Shown: positions 53,187 through 61,442, counted from the stretch's first letter. The stretch is 64,000 nt of DNA from Caloranaerobacter sp050286925 (GCF_050286925.1 NZ_JBFWFX010000011.1:1-64000), one strand, 5' to 3'. The notes: generated by a model from the letters alone, not told the origin. Translations and numbers: made by a program.

Positions 53187-53216
53187 TTGACAAAGTTAAT
53201 TTTTTAAAAAATATAT
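53187..53216 (+). promoter_or_regulatory. promoter of structured element, copy A
   Basis: TTGACA (53187-53192) with TATAT-like -10 about 17-19 bases on. The context CTTGTTGACAAA...TATGAAAAT is also found before the copy at 58078, so the promoter is part of the element. Confidence 0.5.
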
Positions 53217-53223
53217 GAAAATA

Positions 53224-53421
53224 ACAAAATCTTCGATTTAAATAAATCAAAGAGGATTTTGTTGAAGTCCATTTCGGAAATTATATCTAAAATTACTTAC
53301 GATTTAATAAAGTTTATAACGACTCTGGCATGCAAGCATGCCAGACAAAGTTTCAATAAAATTAACATTAATATTTATAAAAATATAAGATTTTATTATA
53401 ATTTCCTTATGGATTATAAAA
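53224..53421 (+). repeat. dispersed hairpin repeat R4, inserted in structured element copy A
   Basis: Starts ACAAAATCTTCGATTTAAAT with returning arm AGGATTTTGT. It continues with a tail like R1 (ATTATATCTAAAATTACTTAC ... TATGGATTATAAAA) and adds a nine-pair hairpin TCTGGCATG/CATGCCAGA at 53324-53345. It separates the promoter (TATGAAAAT) from the conserved start AGCGAATGCTTG, while in copy B these are adjacent, so about 200 bases have been inserted. Confidence 0.6.
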
Positions 53422-53530
53422 GCGAATGCTTGAAAGAATTTAGTTAAAAAAACTAGGTGAAAATTTTTGAGAAAATCCGTAGGCTTAGCAGGACGCTAAG
53501 CCAGCATCCTACAAGACAGGAGGTAGTCTG
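53422..53530 (+). ncRNA. candidate structured RNA, copy A (damaged)
   Basis: This matches the minus strand of 57964-58072 nearly base for base: GCGAATGCTTGAAAGAATTT, a GGCTTAGC-AGGAC-GCTAAGCC hairpin (53482-53502) and CATCCTACAAGACAGGAGGT. Compared with copy B the hairpin stem differs at three pairs, all compensatory. The far 3' arm of copy B is missing and the 5' part has been invaded by R4, so this copy is probably inactive. Confidence 0.5.
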
Positions 53531-53550
53531 AAATTAAACCTTGCTATTTC

Positions 53551-53586
53551 AAAAAAAGAATAAACCTAAGCTTAAAGCTTAGGTTA
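53551..53586 (-). terminator. probable terminator for HAD phosphatase gene
   Basis: Hairpin AACCTAAGC/GCTTAGGTT with TTTATTCTTTTTTTG on the minus strand; about 160 bases past the stop at 53747. Confidence 0.5.
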
Positions 53587-53746
53587 AAAAATTATATATA
53601 TAATTGTATACAATCCTAAAGTTCTATTAATATAAGCTACTCTTATATAAACAAAATCTTTACTTTTAAAAATATAGTATACTACCATCAAAATAATTTT
53701 GTTATTAAAACATATTATATATAAATAATAGTAAAATATTGCAAAA

Positions 53747-54583
53747 CTATATCCTAAATATTTCTCTTAATATCTGAGATACTCCAGCTTCATTATTTGT
53801 CTTTTTAGTAACAATATCAGCAACTTTTTTAATTTTATCAGTTCCATTTTTCATAGCTATTCCTAAACCAGCTTTTTCAACCATTTCAACATCATTATTA
53901 TCATCTCCAATAGCTATGATTTGACTTTCATCAATCCCTTTGTCTTTAGCATAATCTTTTAATGAAAGCCATTTTGACCCTTTTAAGCTCATTATTTCAA
54001 GTATAGGTCCGATATCTGAACCATTTATTAAAATATGGGTGTTAAATTTTTGTGGATATTCTTTGTGTATTTTTTCTTCAAATTTTCTCAAAGTTTCATA
54101 ACTATTCTCATAACATATAACTAATATTTTTGATTCTTCATAATCTAATATGTTTTTTAATTTTTTATGCCTAATAATATTCTTTTTAACATAATTCGAA
54201 TATTTAATACCTTCTTCATCTTCTTCTATTAGTAAATCATATCCTTCCTCATAATGATCTACATGCAAAATTGGGTACAGTCCCATTTCTCTTCCCTTCT
54301 TAACAATCCGATTAAAATCTTCTCTTTCTAAATAATTAGCAACTAATACCTTATCATCTGATATTCTCCTTATAATATTTCCGTTATTTGCTAATATTGT
54401 TAATTCAATTCCTAGCTCTTTTGCAAAATTTTTAGCTGACCAATATCTTCTACCGGTTGCTATTATTATTTCTAAACCTTTTTTAGATAAAGTAGTTAAT
54501 ACTTCTTTATTCTCTTCTAATATTCTTTTATCATCAGTTAGAAGTGTACCATCTAAATCTATAGCTAATAATTTATAATTCAC
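53747..54583 (-). CDS. Cof-type HAD-IIB phosphatase
   Basis: 278 residues. HAD motif I AIDLDGTLLTDD, motif II IIATGRRY, motif III Lys in MSLKGSKWLSLKDYAKDKG, motif IV IGDDNNDVEMVEKAGLGIAMKNG. Type IIB cap (residues 85-190). Likely dephosphorylates a sugar phosphate or flavin-type compound. As the his operon lacks a histidinol phosphatase this could be asked, but HAD-IIB enzymes are not the usual histidinol phosphatases, so I do not assign that role. Confidence 0.9.
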   Translation of the reverse strand: MNYKLLAIDLDGTLLTDDKRILEENKEVLTTLSKKGLEIIIATGRRYWSAKNFAKELGIELTILANNGNIIRRISDDKVLVANYLEREDFNRIVKKGREMGLYPILHVDHYEEGYDLLIEEDEEGIKYSNYVKKNIIRHKKLKNILDYEESKILVICYENSYETLRKFEEKIHKEYPQKFNTHILINGSDIGPILEIMSLKGSKWLSLKDYAKDKGIDESQIIAIGDDNNDVEMVEKAGLGIAMKNGTDKIKKVADIVTKKTNNEAGVSQILREIFRI

Positions 54584-54625
54584 AGCATCACCCTATTGTT
54601 TAAGTTTGAAACCAAACTCAATATA

Positions 54626-55927
54626 CTATAATCTAAAGTATTCCTCAAAAGATTTAGTTACATAATAATGGTCCAAAACTCCTGCCAATTCCCTTATTGA
54701 ATGCATTGCTAACATTGGATTTCCAATATCAATTGAACGTATATCTAACTGACTAGATGAAATAGGTCCAATAGTAGATCCTCCTCTTTCATCTGAACGA
54801 TTTACAAATTTCTGCAAAGGAATCCCTGCATTCTTACAAATCATCTCATATACAGCACAAGAATCACTATCAGTAGTATATGCTAGGTTTGCATTAATCT
54901 TTATTACTGGGCCTTTATTTATTTTTGGTTTATTCACCGGATCATGCTTTTCTGGTGAATTTGGATGGACTGCATGTGCCATATCAGCTGATATTAAGAA
55001 TGAACTATAAATTGCTCTAAAGAAATCTTCTTTATCTTTTCCTAATGCATAAACTATTCTTTCTAAAATATTTATTAACATTGGTGATCCTGCACCTTGC
55101 TTAGTTTGACTTCCAATTTCTTCATTATCAAAACATACCATTACATTTGTTGAATTTGAACTTTTAGTATTAACTAATGCAGTTATTCCAGCATGTACCA
55201 TTGCTAAATCGTCTAATCTTCCACAAGAAATAAATTCCCTATTAAGGCCAACAATTTTACCTTTTTCAAATTCATACAAATAAAGATCAAAATCAATAAT
55301 ATCATCTGGATTTACGTTTAAATATTCTGATAATAACTTAATTAAATAATTATCTTTCTCAAATTCATCATTAATTAAAGATAATATAGGCAATACGTCT
55401 TTTTGTTTATTTATTGAAACTCCTTCATTTATTTTTCTATTCATATGTATTGCTAGATTTGGTATTATGAGTATCGGTTTATTAATATTTACTAGTCTAG
55501 TTTCTGGATATAACGGATTATCACTTTTTAAACTTACTCTACCAGCTAATGACAAAGGTCTGTCGAACCATGTGTTTAAAATAGGTCCTCCATATACTTC
55601 TGTATTTAATTTTAGGTAACTATTTTCCGCTATCATTTCAGGTGATGGTTTAATTCTAAATGTTGGTGCATCAGTATGTGCTCCAATTAATTTAAATCCA
55701 TCTTTTTCAACCTCTCCTTTTCCTACTACAAATGCTACTAATGCTGAATCATTTTTTGTTACAAAATATTTACCACCTTTTTCTATATTCCATCTATCTC
55801 TTAATTTTAATTCCTCAAATCCTTTATTGATTAACATTTCTTTTATGCTTTTTACAGCATGATACTGAGTTGGACTTTTATAAATAAAATCTATTAGTTC
55901 TTGTGCTAACTTTAGTTCTTTTGTCAT
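54626..55927 (-). CDS. M18-family aminopeptidase (aspartyl-type)
   Basis: 433 residues. Dinuclear zinc exopeptidase: GAHTDAPTFRIKPSP (His and Asp), CGRLDDLAMVHAG (bridging Asp), FDNEEIGSQTKQGAGSP (catalytic Glu and zinc Glu), DMAHAVHPNSPEKHDP (late His). Lengths and motifs fit the M18 family (aspartyl aminopeptidase, PepI/ApeA type), which prefers acidic N-terminal residues. Soluble, cytoplasmic. It is downstream of the DUF1292 gene and may form a peptidase cluster with PepD at 56290. Confidence 0.9.
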   Translation of the reverse strand: MTKELKLAQELIDFIYKSPTQYHAVKSIKEMLINKGFEELKLRDRWNIEKGGKYFVTKNDSALVAFVVGKGEVEKDGFKLIGAHTDAPTFRIKPSPEMIAENSYLKLNTEVYGGPILNTWFDRPLSLAGRVSLKSDNPLYPETRLVNINKPILIIPNLAIHMNRKINEGVSINKQKDVLPILSLINDEFEKDNYLIKLLSEYLNVNPDDIIDFDLYLYEFEKGKIVGLNREFISCGRLDDLAMVHAGITALVNTKSSNSTNVMVCFDNEEIGSQTKQGAGSPMLINILERIVYALGKDKEDFFRAIYSSFLISADMAHAVHPNSPEKHDPVNKPKINKGPVIKINANLAYTTDSDSCAVYEMICKNAGIPLQKFVNRSDERGGSTIGPISSSQLDIRSIDIGNPMLAMHSIRELAGVLDHYYVTKSFEEYFRL

Positions 55928-55958
55928 AATTTACCTCCCACCCAAAAATATTTTTATA

Positions 55959-56270
55959 CTATTCATCTCCAAACTCTTCTAAAAATGCTTTAGAAACAAG
56001 TTCAAACTCTTCATCACTTTCTATATTGATAAGTTCAATTTCTTCTTCTGTCTCTTTAATTTCATATAATAAAACCCTCTCTTCACCTACTGGCAACAAC
56101 GCAACAAATTTTTTGCCTCTTAGTTCCATTGTTGTTAATACTAAACAATCTACTTCTGTATCATTTTCTAAAACAAGATGTATCCTTGGAAAATCCTCAT
56201 GTTCATTGTCATGAGTATGTTCATGATTGCAACCACATTGGCACATTATCTTTTTATCATCTTTAGTCAT
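55959..56270 (-). CDS. DUF1292-domain protein with His/Cys-rich N-terminus
   Basis: 103 residues. I start at the ATG at 56270, seven bases after AAAGGAG; the ATG at 56276 is too close. The N-terminus holds CQCGCNHEHTHDNEHED, a putative metal-binding stretch, followed by a DUF1292 domain (IHLVLENDTEVDCLVLTTMELRGKKFVALLPVG, then YEIKETEEEIELINIESDEEF). DUF1292 proteins are abundant in Firmicutes and mostly unstudied. The gene lies between the M18 and PepD peptidase genes on the same strand with gaps of 31 and 19 bases, so it is probably cotranscribed with them. Confidence 0.85.
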   Translation of the reverse strand: MTKDDKKIMCQCGCNHEHTHDNEHEDFPRIHLVLENDTEVDCLVLTTMELRGKKFVALLPVGEERVLLYEIKETEEEIELINIESDEEFELVSKAFLEEFGDE

Positions 56271-56289
56271 TTTCATTCTCCTTTATCTT

Positions 56290-57747
56290 TTATTTTATTT
56301 CTCTTAATACTGCTAACAAGTAATCCCATGTTCTTTTAGTCGAAGATATGCTTAAATGTTCATTTGGTGTATGAACATCATACATATTTGGACCAAATGA
56401 AATCATATCAATATCTCCTAACTTTTCTTTAAAAAGCCCACATTCTAGACCTGCATGTATTGCAGTAATTTCTGGCTCTTTCCCGTATAAATCTTTATAT
56501 ACTTTAACAAATACTTTACGAATATACGAGTTAGGATTATACTGCCATTCAGGATAATCGGACTCTGTTACAAACTTAGCTCCTATAACTTTTGCCACTG
56601 TTTCTGTCTGAGATACTATATCATACTTTAAACTTCTTACTGAACTTCTGACTGCACTTTCAAATACTACTTCATTATCTTTAACAGCTACTACTCCAAG
56701 GTTAGTCGAACTTTGAACTAAACCTTTTATTTCCATACTCATAGTTTGTATACCATTTGGTATCATAACCAGTAAATCCACTACTTTTTCTGTTGTTTCA
56801 ATTGAAAATACGCTATCAATATTATCATTCAATTTTTCAAGCTCCACATTAACGTCTGGATCAGAAGATTTAAATTCATTACTTAATATTTCATTCCAAT
56901 ACTTAATTTTTTCATTTAGTTTTTGCTCATCTTCTGGATTAATCAATATAGCTGCCTCAGCTTCTCTAGGGATTGCATTCATTTTAGCTCCACCACTAAT
57001 ATTTGCTAAATAAAATTTTAGCGTTTTCTGTATGTCCTTTAATACTCTTCCCATAAGTTTGTTAGCATTGCCTCTGCCTTTATCGATTTCCATACCCGAA
57101 TGGCCACCTTTTAATCCTTTGACCTTGATTCTATATGTATTTAATTTTTCGTCAACTTGTATTTTAACTATAGGAAGTATAATCCTTGTTCTCACCCCAC
57201 CTGCACAGCTTACTAAAAGTTTACCTTCTTCTTCTGAATCGATATTTATAAGTATTTTGCCTTTTAAATTCGAAGGATTTAAAGCTGAAGCTCCACCCAT
57301 ACCAGTTTCCTCTTCAGTAGTAAAAACAACTTCAAGTGGTGGATGTGGTATATCATTTGACTCTAATATCGCTAGACAATAAGCTATAGCAATCCCATTG
57401 TCTGCACCTAATGTCGTACCTGTTGCTCTTACAAAATCACCGTCAACTCTTAATTTTAAAGGGTCCTTTTCAAAATCATGTTCAACTTCTTTGTCTTTTT
57501 CACACACCATATCCATATGCCCTTGTAAAATAACAGTTGGTGAACTTTCATATCCTAAAGTTCCACCCTTTTTAATTATAACATTTAATGCATCATCTTG
57601 TATAACTTCTAAATTATGATTTTTAGCAAAAGAAACTAGATAATCGCTGATTTTCTTTTCATTTCCTGAACCTCTAGGAATTCTAGATATTTCCTCAAAA
57701 TATTTAAATACAGCTTTAGGTTCTAAAGTACCTAGAACATAATTCAT
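56290..57747 (-). CDS. pepD: aminoacyl-histidine dipeptidase (M20C)
   Basis: 485 residues, the normal PepD length. M20-family zinc sites: ILQGHMDMVCEKD, TTLGADNGIAIAY, FTTEEETGMGGASAL, NIDSEEEGKLLVSCAGG, and late AIHAGLECGLFKEK. It hydrolyses Xaa-His and other dipeptides to free amino acids. First gene of a likely three-gene peptidase operon (pepD, DUF1292 gene, M18). It starts with ATG at 57747 after AAAAGGGGGG. Confidence 0.93.
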   Translation of the reverse strand: MNYVLGTLEPKAVFKYFEEISRIPRGSGNEKKISDYLVSFAKNHNLEVIQDDALNVIIKKGGTLGYESSPTVILQGHMDMVCEKDKEVEHDFEKDPLKLRVDGDFVRATGTTLGADNGIAIAYCLAILESNDIPHPPLEVVFTTEEETGMGGASALNPSNLKGKILINIDSEEEGKLLVSCAGGVRTRIILPIVKIQVDEKLNTYRIKVKGLKGGHSGMEIDKGRGNANKLMGRVLKDIQKTLKFYLANISGGAKMNAIPREAEAAILINPEDEQKLNEKIKYWNEILSNEFKSSDPDVNVELEKLNDNIDSVFSIETTEKVVDLLVMIPNGIQTMSMEIKGLVQSSTNLGVVAVKDNEVVFESAVRSSVRSLKYDIVSQTETVAKVIGAKFVTESDYPEWQYNPNSYIRKVFVKVYKDLYGKEPEITAIHAGLECGLFKEKLGDIDMISFGPNMYDVHTPNEHLSISSTKRTWDYLLAVLREIK

Positions 57748-57821
57748 AGAAACATCCCCCCTTTTGTTATATTTTCTTGCTAATTATATAATTATACCTT
57801 AATTAGAAATATCCTTTTTTC

Positions 57822-57850
57822 AAAAAAAATAGAGTGCCAATTTAGCACTC
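57822..57850 (-). terminator. terminator of candidate structured RNA, copy B
   Basis: Hairpin GAGTGC/GCACTC (57832-57837 with 57845-57850) followed by TATTTTTTTTG on the minus strand. Confidence 0.7.
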
Positions 57851-58078
57851 CCAGACTGCCGGCAAACTTATTCTCTTAAGTATTTTATGAAAATGACGCT
57901 CATGCGGACGAATTTAGAAAAAACTTAAGGCTTAAATTTTTAGAAAATCCTAACGCACCTAATCAAGACCTCCTGTCTTGTAGGATGCTGGTTTGACTTC
58001 CTGTCAAACCTACGGATTTTCTCAAAAATTTTCTCCTAGTTTTTTAACTAAATTCTTTCAAGCATTCGCTTTCATTTT
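57822..58078 (-). ncRNA. candidate structured RNA, copy B
   Basis: A stand-alone transcription unit of about 255 nt on the minus strand, with its own TTGACA promoter and hairpin-T8 terminator. Read 5' to 3': a left arm GCGAATGCTTGAAAGAATTT... to AAAATCC, a central part with hairpins GGTTTGAC-AGGAA-GTCAAACC and CAAGAC-AGGAG-GTCTTG, then a right arm that is an imperfect reverse complement of the left over about 70 nt. Copy A (53422-53530) preserves the central hairpin with three compensatory changes. No coding potential beyond very short frames. I cannot match it to a named RNA family from memory; an inverted-repeat mobile element is the main alternative. Confidence 0.55.
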
Positions 58079-58079
58079 C

Positions 58080-58108
58080 ATAAATATTGAAAAATATAAG
58101 TTTGTCAA
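58080..58108 (-). promoter_or_regulatory. promoter of candidate structured RNA, copy B
   Basis: Minus strand TTGACA (58103-58108), about 17 bases, then ATTTAT; context matches the promoter at 53187. Confidence 0.55.
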
Positions 58109-58141
58109 CAAGTTCAGAGTGCTTATTAGCACTCTGTCATT

Positions 58142-58621
58142 TTAGTTTTTTCTGTTTTTATTTTGTGCATCTCTTATCATCCCAGTAGCATGTCCCATTG
58201 GACATATTACACACCAGCTTCTAGGTTTATAAAATACTCCCAAAATAATAGCTATAATGCTCGATATCAGTATAAATTTAAAAATACATATTGAAATATT
58301 AATAAAATCTAAACCAGCTCTATATAAAGAAATATTAAACACTATAAGCATTACTACTAATACTATATTTTTAAAAGTCTTTGTATTCATACTTTTCGGT
58401 AAATTATTTTTCAAACTTATAGTACTTAAAAATTTCCCCAGGAAGGAACCTCTTGGGCAATATTTTACACAATGAACCTTACCTCTTCCCTTAAAAGCAT
58501 GGTATAAAGGAAATCCCATACACAAAAATCCTAATATTCCAAATCTTATATCAATAATTGATAAAATAAAGAATAATACCATTAAAATCCATGACCAATT
58601 CATATGAGATTTACTCTTCAT
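58142..58621 (-). CDS. membrane 4Fe-4S protein (NapH-like)
   Basis: 159 residues from the ATG at 58621 after GGAGGTG; the TTG at 58642 precedes that site. About four membrane spans; two cysteine-proline motifs of polyferredoxins, HCVKYCPRGSFLG and WCVICPMGHATG, one on each side of a membrane span pair. This NapH/CcoG-like layout suggests a short membrane electron carrier, but each motif has only part of the four cysteines of a full cluster (C-x3-CP and C-x2-CP), so cofactor loading is not certain. Directly upstream is an AT-rich iterated region of operator type. Confidence 0.7.
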   Translation of the reverse strand: MKSKSHMNWSWILMVLFFILSIIDIRFGILGFLCMGFPLYHAFKGRGKVHCVKYCPRGSFLGKFLSTISLKNNLPKSMNTKTFKNIVLVVMLIVFNISLYRAGLDFINISICIFKFILISSIIAIILGVFYKPRSWCVICPMGHATGMIRDAQNKNRKN

Positions 58622-58629
58622 GTCAAACA

Positions 58630-58720
58630 CCTCCGGATGCAATATTAATATATCAATATATTACGATATTAATATATTATGATATTATGTTGTATGTTTC
58701 AATGGCTGCATCCGAAGTTC
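58630..58720 (-). promoter_or_regulatory. AT-rich iterated control region before the NapH-like gene
   Basis: Three near-copies of an ATATATTA-CG/TG-ATATTA unit, spaced about 18 bases, are framed by inverted arms CGGATGCA (near 58634) and TGCATCCG (near 58706). It suggests a repeated binding site for a regulator, or a hairpin leader; the regulator is unknown. Confidence 0.4.
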
Positions 58721-58754
58721 TAAAATTAATTTTTTTCACAATTGTTTTAATTTT

Positions 58755-59450
58755 CTATACAAACAAATCTTTACATTTTATCGCTCTATATGATTGAATA
58801 AATATTAAAATTAATAATATAACTGCTAAAACAGGTGGTATAACAGTCAATAATGTTGCCAAAGTAAGAGATAAACCAGTATAGTTTAAAGTTTGATTTA
58901 CTGCTTCCTTATAATTTGATAGTACAAATAATCCATATCTTATCCATATAAAAGACGTCATTATAGATACTGGTATTACTGTTAAGCTTAAATTAAATCC
59001 AGTTAATGACCTATTTTTTATCCCTCTAACCCCTAAGAAAATAGGTATAAAAAATACTGCTGGTAAAACAAAGCCGAAATATTGTGGTGATAATGCTAGG
59101 AATAAAATAGATGTAAATAAATATACTCTAAAATACTTGTTTATATAATCAGTATTACCAGTAAAATCTGCTTTAGCTGCTTTTAAATACCTTATATAAT
59201 AACTTAATTTATCGTTCAATTCTTTAGAATTTGCATTTGCTCTAAATTCTTTTAATAACTCTTTACCTTTTTTTACTAATGAAGTATAAACATTTTCCAA
59301 ACTATCAGATACTTCAATATTTTTATACTCATTAATTAAACTGCTTACCTTTTGAAGATATCTTTCTTTTTTCTTTTCATTTATTAGATTTGTTTTTTCT
59401 ATTTTTGTAGATAATTGTTCTAAAACTTTTATTACTTCTGTTGTATTCAT
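58755..59450 (-). CDS. conserved hypothetical membrane protein
   Basis: 231 residues. The first 100 residues are soluble, Lys/Glu-rich and predicted coiled-coil (VLEQLSTKIEKTNLINEKKKERY, KKGKELLKEFRANANSKELNDKL). Four hydrophobic spans follow in the second half (YLFTSILFLALSPQYFGFVL through VILLILIFIQSY). I do not recognise the family. It ends a few bases after the 59486 terminator of the transporter operon, so it is a separate unit. Confidence 0.6.
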   Translation of the reverse strand: MNTTEVIKVLEQLSTKIEKTNLINEKKKERYLQKVSSLINEYKNIEVSDSLENVYTSLVKKGKELLKEFRANANSKELNDKLSYYIRYLKAAKADFTGNTDYINKYFRVYLFTSILFLALSPQYFGFVLPAVFFIPIFLGVRGIKNRSLTGFNLSLTVIPVSIMTSFIWIRYGLFVLSNYKEAVNQTLNYTGLSLTLATLLTVIPPVLAVILLILIFIQSYRAIKCKDLFV

Positions 59451-59485
59451 TAAATCACCTCAATATTTATTATATCTCATTTAGG

Positions 59486-59517
59486 GAAAAAATCCCCATC
59501 ATTTTGATGGGGATTTT
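59486..59517 (-). terminator. terminator after metS
   Basis: Twelve-pair hairpin AAATCCCCATCA/TGATGGGGATTT followed by TTTTCCC on the minus strand, overlapping the stop codon of the small gene. Confidence 0.85.
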
Positions 59518-59617
59518 ATCTCTTTTCTTCTTTTAGTAATGGTCTCACTGTTACAAACATGGAAACAAATATAATAGTCCATACAGTAATCATAAAACCT
59601 AAAGCAGCACCAGTCAT
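59516..59617 (-). CDS. metS: MetS-type small subunit of NSS transporter
   Basis: 33 residues: ATG at 59617 nine bases after GGAGG. MTGAALGFMITVWTIIFVSM is one membrane span and the end is VRPLLKEEKR. It matches the MetS family, tiny subunits required with the NSS-type methionine/alanine importer MetP. Its place immediately after the NSS gene, with a good ribosome site and its own terminator, supports this. Confidence 0.85.
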   Translation of the reverse strand: MTGAALGFMITVWTIIFVSMFVTVRPLLKEEKR

Positions 59618-59631
59618 ATTAACATTCCTCC

Positions 59632-61209
59632 TTATGAACGGATCAATATCTTACCTTCTTTTAGCTCATTACCATACTTATTCTTAATTGAAATATATGA
59701 TTGTATGAACCCAGCTATTAATACAACAATTACAACTATTCTACCACCTACTACCCAAGGTATTAACTGAGGTTTATCAGCAACAGAAGATGGTATCAAA
59801 TCAAAGTATCCATCTTCGATATATTTTTTGGTTGAGAAGAATAGAAGTATAGCAACTGAAGCAGGAGCTATTATTTTAACAAATAAGTTGAAGAACCATG
59901 TTGGAACTTTCCATATACCACCTCTATTTAATTCTTCTAAAGCTCTTTCTCTCATTAACCAACCAACAACTGCTACTTCTATTAAACCTAATACTAATAG
60001 TAAATATGAACCAACCCAGTTATCTACTTCAGTTAAATACATAAGGTCAGCAGTTTTAGTTAAAATCGGTTCAAGACCTACTGGTAATCCAACAATTATA
60101 TATCCAAAGAAAATAATCCATGCAGCTTTAGATCTTTCAATTTTCAAATCTTCTTCAACTAATGCAGTTAAATAGTTAAACATAGCTATCGCTGAAGTAA
60201 ATCCAGCAAAGAATAATAGCAAGAACCATAATGCACCAAACAACTGACCTCCAGCCATCGATCTAAATACGTTTGGTAATGCAACAAATGATAGTCCTAC
60301 ACCTACATCTACTCCCTTAGGTCCTAAAAATGCATATGCTATAGGTATAACAGCAGTACCACCTAAAATTATTTCTGCAAACTCATTTAATGAGATAGTT
60401 GCCAATGACGAAACTACAACATCATCATCGGGTTTCAAATACGAAGCATAGTTTGCTATAATACCCATACCGATTGATAATGTAAAGAATATCTGTCCTG
60501 CAGCAGCCAATGCAGCTTTCCAATTAAGTTTTGTAAAATCAGGATTCCAAATATAATTTAAACCTTTTAATGAAGACCAGTCAGGATTAACAGGACTTCC
60601 TAAAGTTAAAGCCCTTATAGCTAATATAATTCCGAATATATATAATACAGGCATCATTAATTTTGCCCAACTCTCAATACCTTTTTGAACTCCCCTTGTA
60701 ACTGCAAATGCAAGACCTAATAAAGCTAATATCCAAAATATAAATACTTTTGGACTTTGAATATAGTTTACGAAAATTTCACCTGTCGACTTTGCAGTAT
60801 CCATATAACCACCAGTTGCTGAAAGATAACTGTATCCTAAAGTCCAACCAATTATTTGATTGTAATATGAATTAACTAATAATGTAACAGCAAAAGCTAA
60901 TGCACCTGATAAAGCATCTATTATTGCTGCTTTTCTCGGACTTATCCCTTCTCTAGCTTGTAAATATACCATAGGACCTAATGTCCCATGTCCATATTTA
61001 CCACCATAACGTCCAAGATTCCATTCAACTAGCATTACTGGAATACCAATCATTATAAGTGCTGCAAAATATGGAATTAGGAATGCACCACCACCATTGT
61101 TGGCAGCCTGATATGGGAATCTCCAAAAGTTACCTAAACCGATAGCATTACCTGCCATCGCTAGTATCAGTCCTATCTTCGATCCCCAATTTTCTCTGTT
61201 GTTTGCCAT
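59632..61209 (-). CDS. metP: NSS-family sodium-dependent amino-acid transporter (MetP-like)
   Basis: 525 residues, twelve membrane spans, neurotransmitter:sodium symporter family. Helix 1 shows NAIGLGNFWRFPYQAANNGGGAFLIPY, the conserved unwound region. The start is the ATG at 61209 after GGAGG; it lies after the promoter -10, so longer readings are excluded. With the downstream 33-residue MetS protein it should form a two-subunit importer for methionine or small neutral amino acids (by analogy with Corynebacterium MetPS); substrate not proved here. Confidence 0.85.
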   Translation of the reverse strand: MANNRENWGSKIGLILAMAGNAIGLGNFWRFPYQAANNGGGAFLIPYFAALIMIGIPVMLVEWNLGRYGGKYGHGTLGPMVYLQAREGISPRKAAIIDALSGALAFAVTLLVNSYYNQIIGWTLGYSYLSATGGYMDTAKSTGEIFVNYIQSPKVFIFWILALLGLAFAVTRGVQKGIESWAKLMMPVLYIFGIILAIRALTLGSPVNPDWSSLKGLNYIWNPDFTKLNWKAALAAAGQIFFTLSIGMGIIANYASYLKPDDDVVVSSLATISLNEFAEIILGGTAVIPIAYAFLGPKGVDVGVGLSFVALPNVFRSMAGGQLFGALWFLLLFFAGFTSAIAMFNYLTALVEEDLKIERSKAAWIIFFGYIIVGLPVGLEPILTKTADLMYLTEVDNWVGSYLLLVLGLIEVAVVGWLMRERALEELNRGGIWKVPTWFFNLFVKIIAPASVAILLFFSTKKYIEDGYFDLIPSSVADKPQLIPWVVGGRIVVIVVLIAGFIQSYISIKNKYGNELKEGKILIRS

Positions 61210-61248
61210 AGAATTCCTCCCTCCAAGCTTAATTCGACTGTTAGTTAT

Positions 61249-61277
61249 ATTATATGACATATGTCGACGAATTTCAA
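61249..61277 (-). promoter_or_regulatory. sigma-A promoter of the NSS transporter operon
   Basis: TTGAAA (61272-61277), 17 bases, TATAAT (61249-61254). The spacer holds the ten-base palindrome GACATATGTC, a possible operator. Confidence 0.65.
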
Positions 61278-61416
61278 ATGTTTTTACTTTTCTGAAAATA
61301 TCGGAGTGTGCAGATTGTCTGATTTATATTCCCCACACTAACTTTTTGAAAGTTATTTTCTGACAAATTAATCTCAGGTGCAATTGTTAATGTGTGTAAT
61401 TATTTTATTTTTATGC

Positions 61417-61442
61417 AAAAAAAAATGGCCTAAGCCATTTTT
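61417..61442 (-). terminator. terminator after MFS gene
   Basis: Nine-pair hairpin AAAAATGGC/GCCATTTTT with loop TTAG on the minus strand and a long T-run; the stop codon of the MFS gene lies in the stem. Confidence 0.85.

Noticed and set aside
53040..53200. T-box or attenuator for the his operon
   Set aside because: The promoter lies only about 60 bases before hisZ and no T-box core or terminator pair is present.
53259..53447. 62-codon plus-strand frame ending SECLKEFS
   Set aside because: It starts in a dispersed repeat and ends in the structured element, without a proper ribosome site; the shared end in both copies is explained by nucleotide conservation of the element.
53656..53712. Another copy of the hairpin repeat (ACAAAATCTTTACTTTT...AATTTTGTT)
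   Set aside because: Only the first ten bases and a weak return arm match; too degenerate to call.
57886..58083. Group I or group II intron, or IS element
   Set aside because: No intron core motifs and no transposase; the inverted arms are compatible with a structured RNA or small non-autonomous element, left open in the findings.
58591..58797. 68-codon plus-strand frame
   Set aside because: It covers the AT-rich control region and the ends of two minus-strand genes and has no ribosome site.
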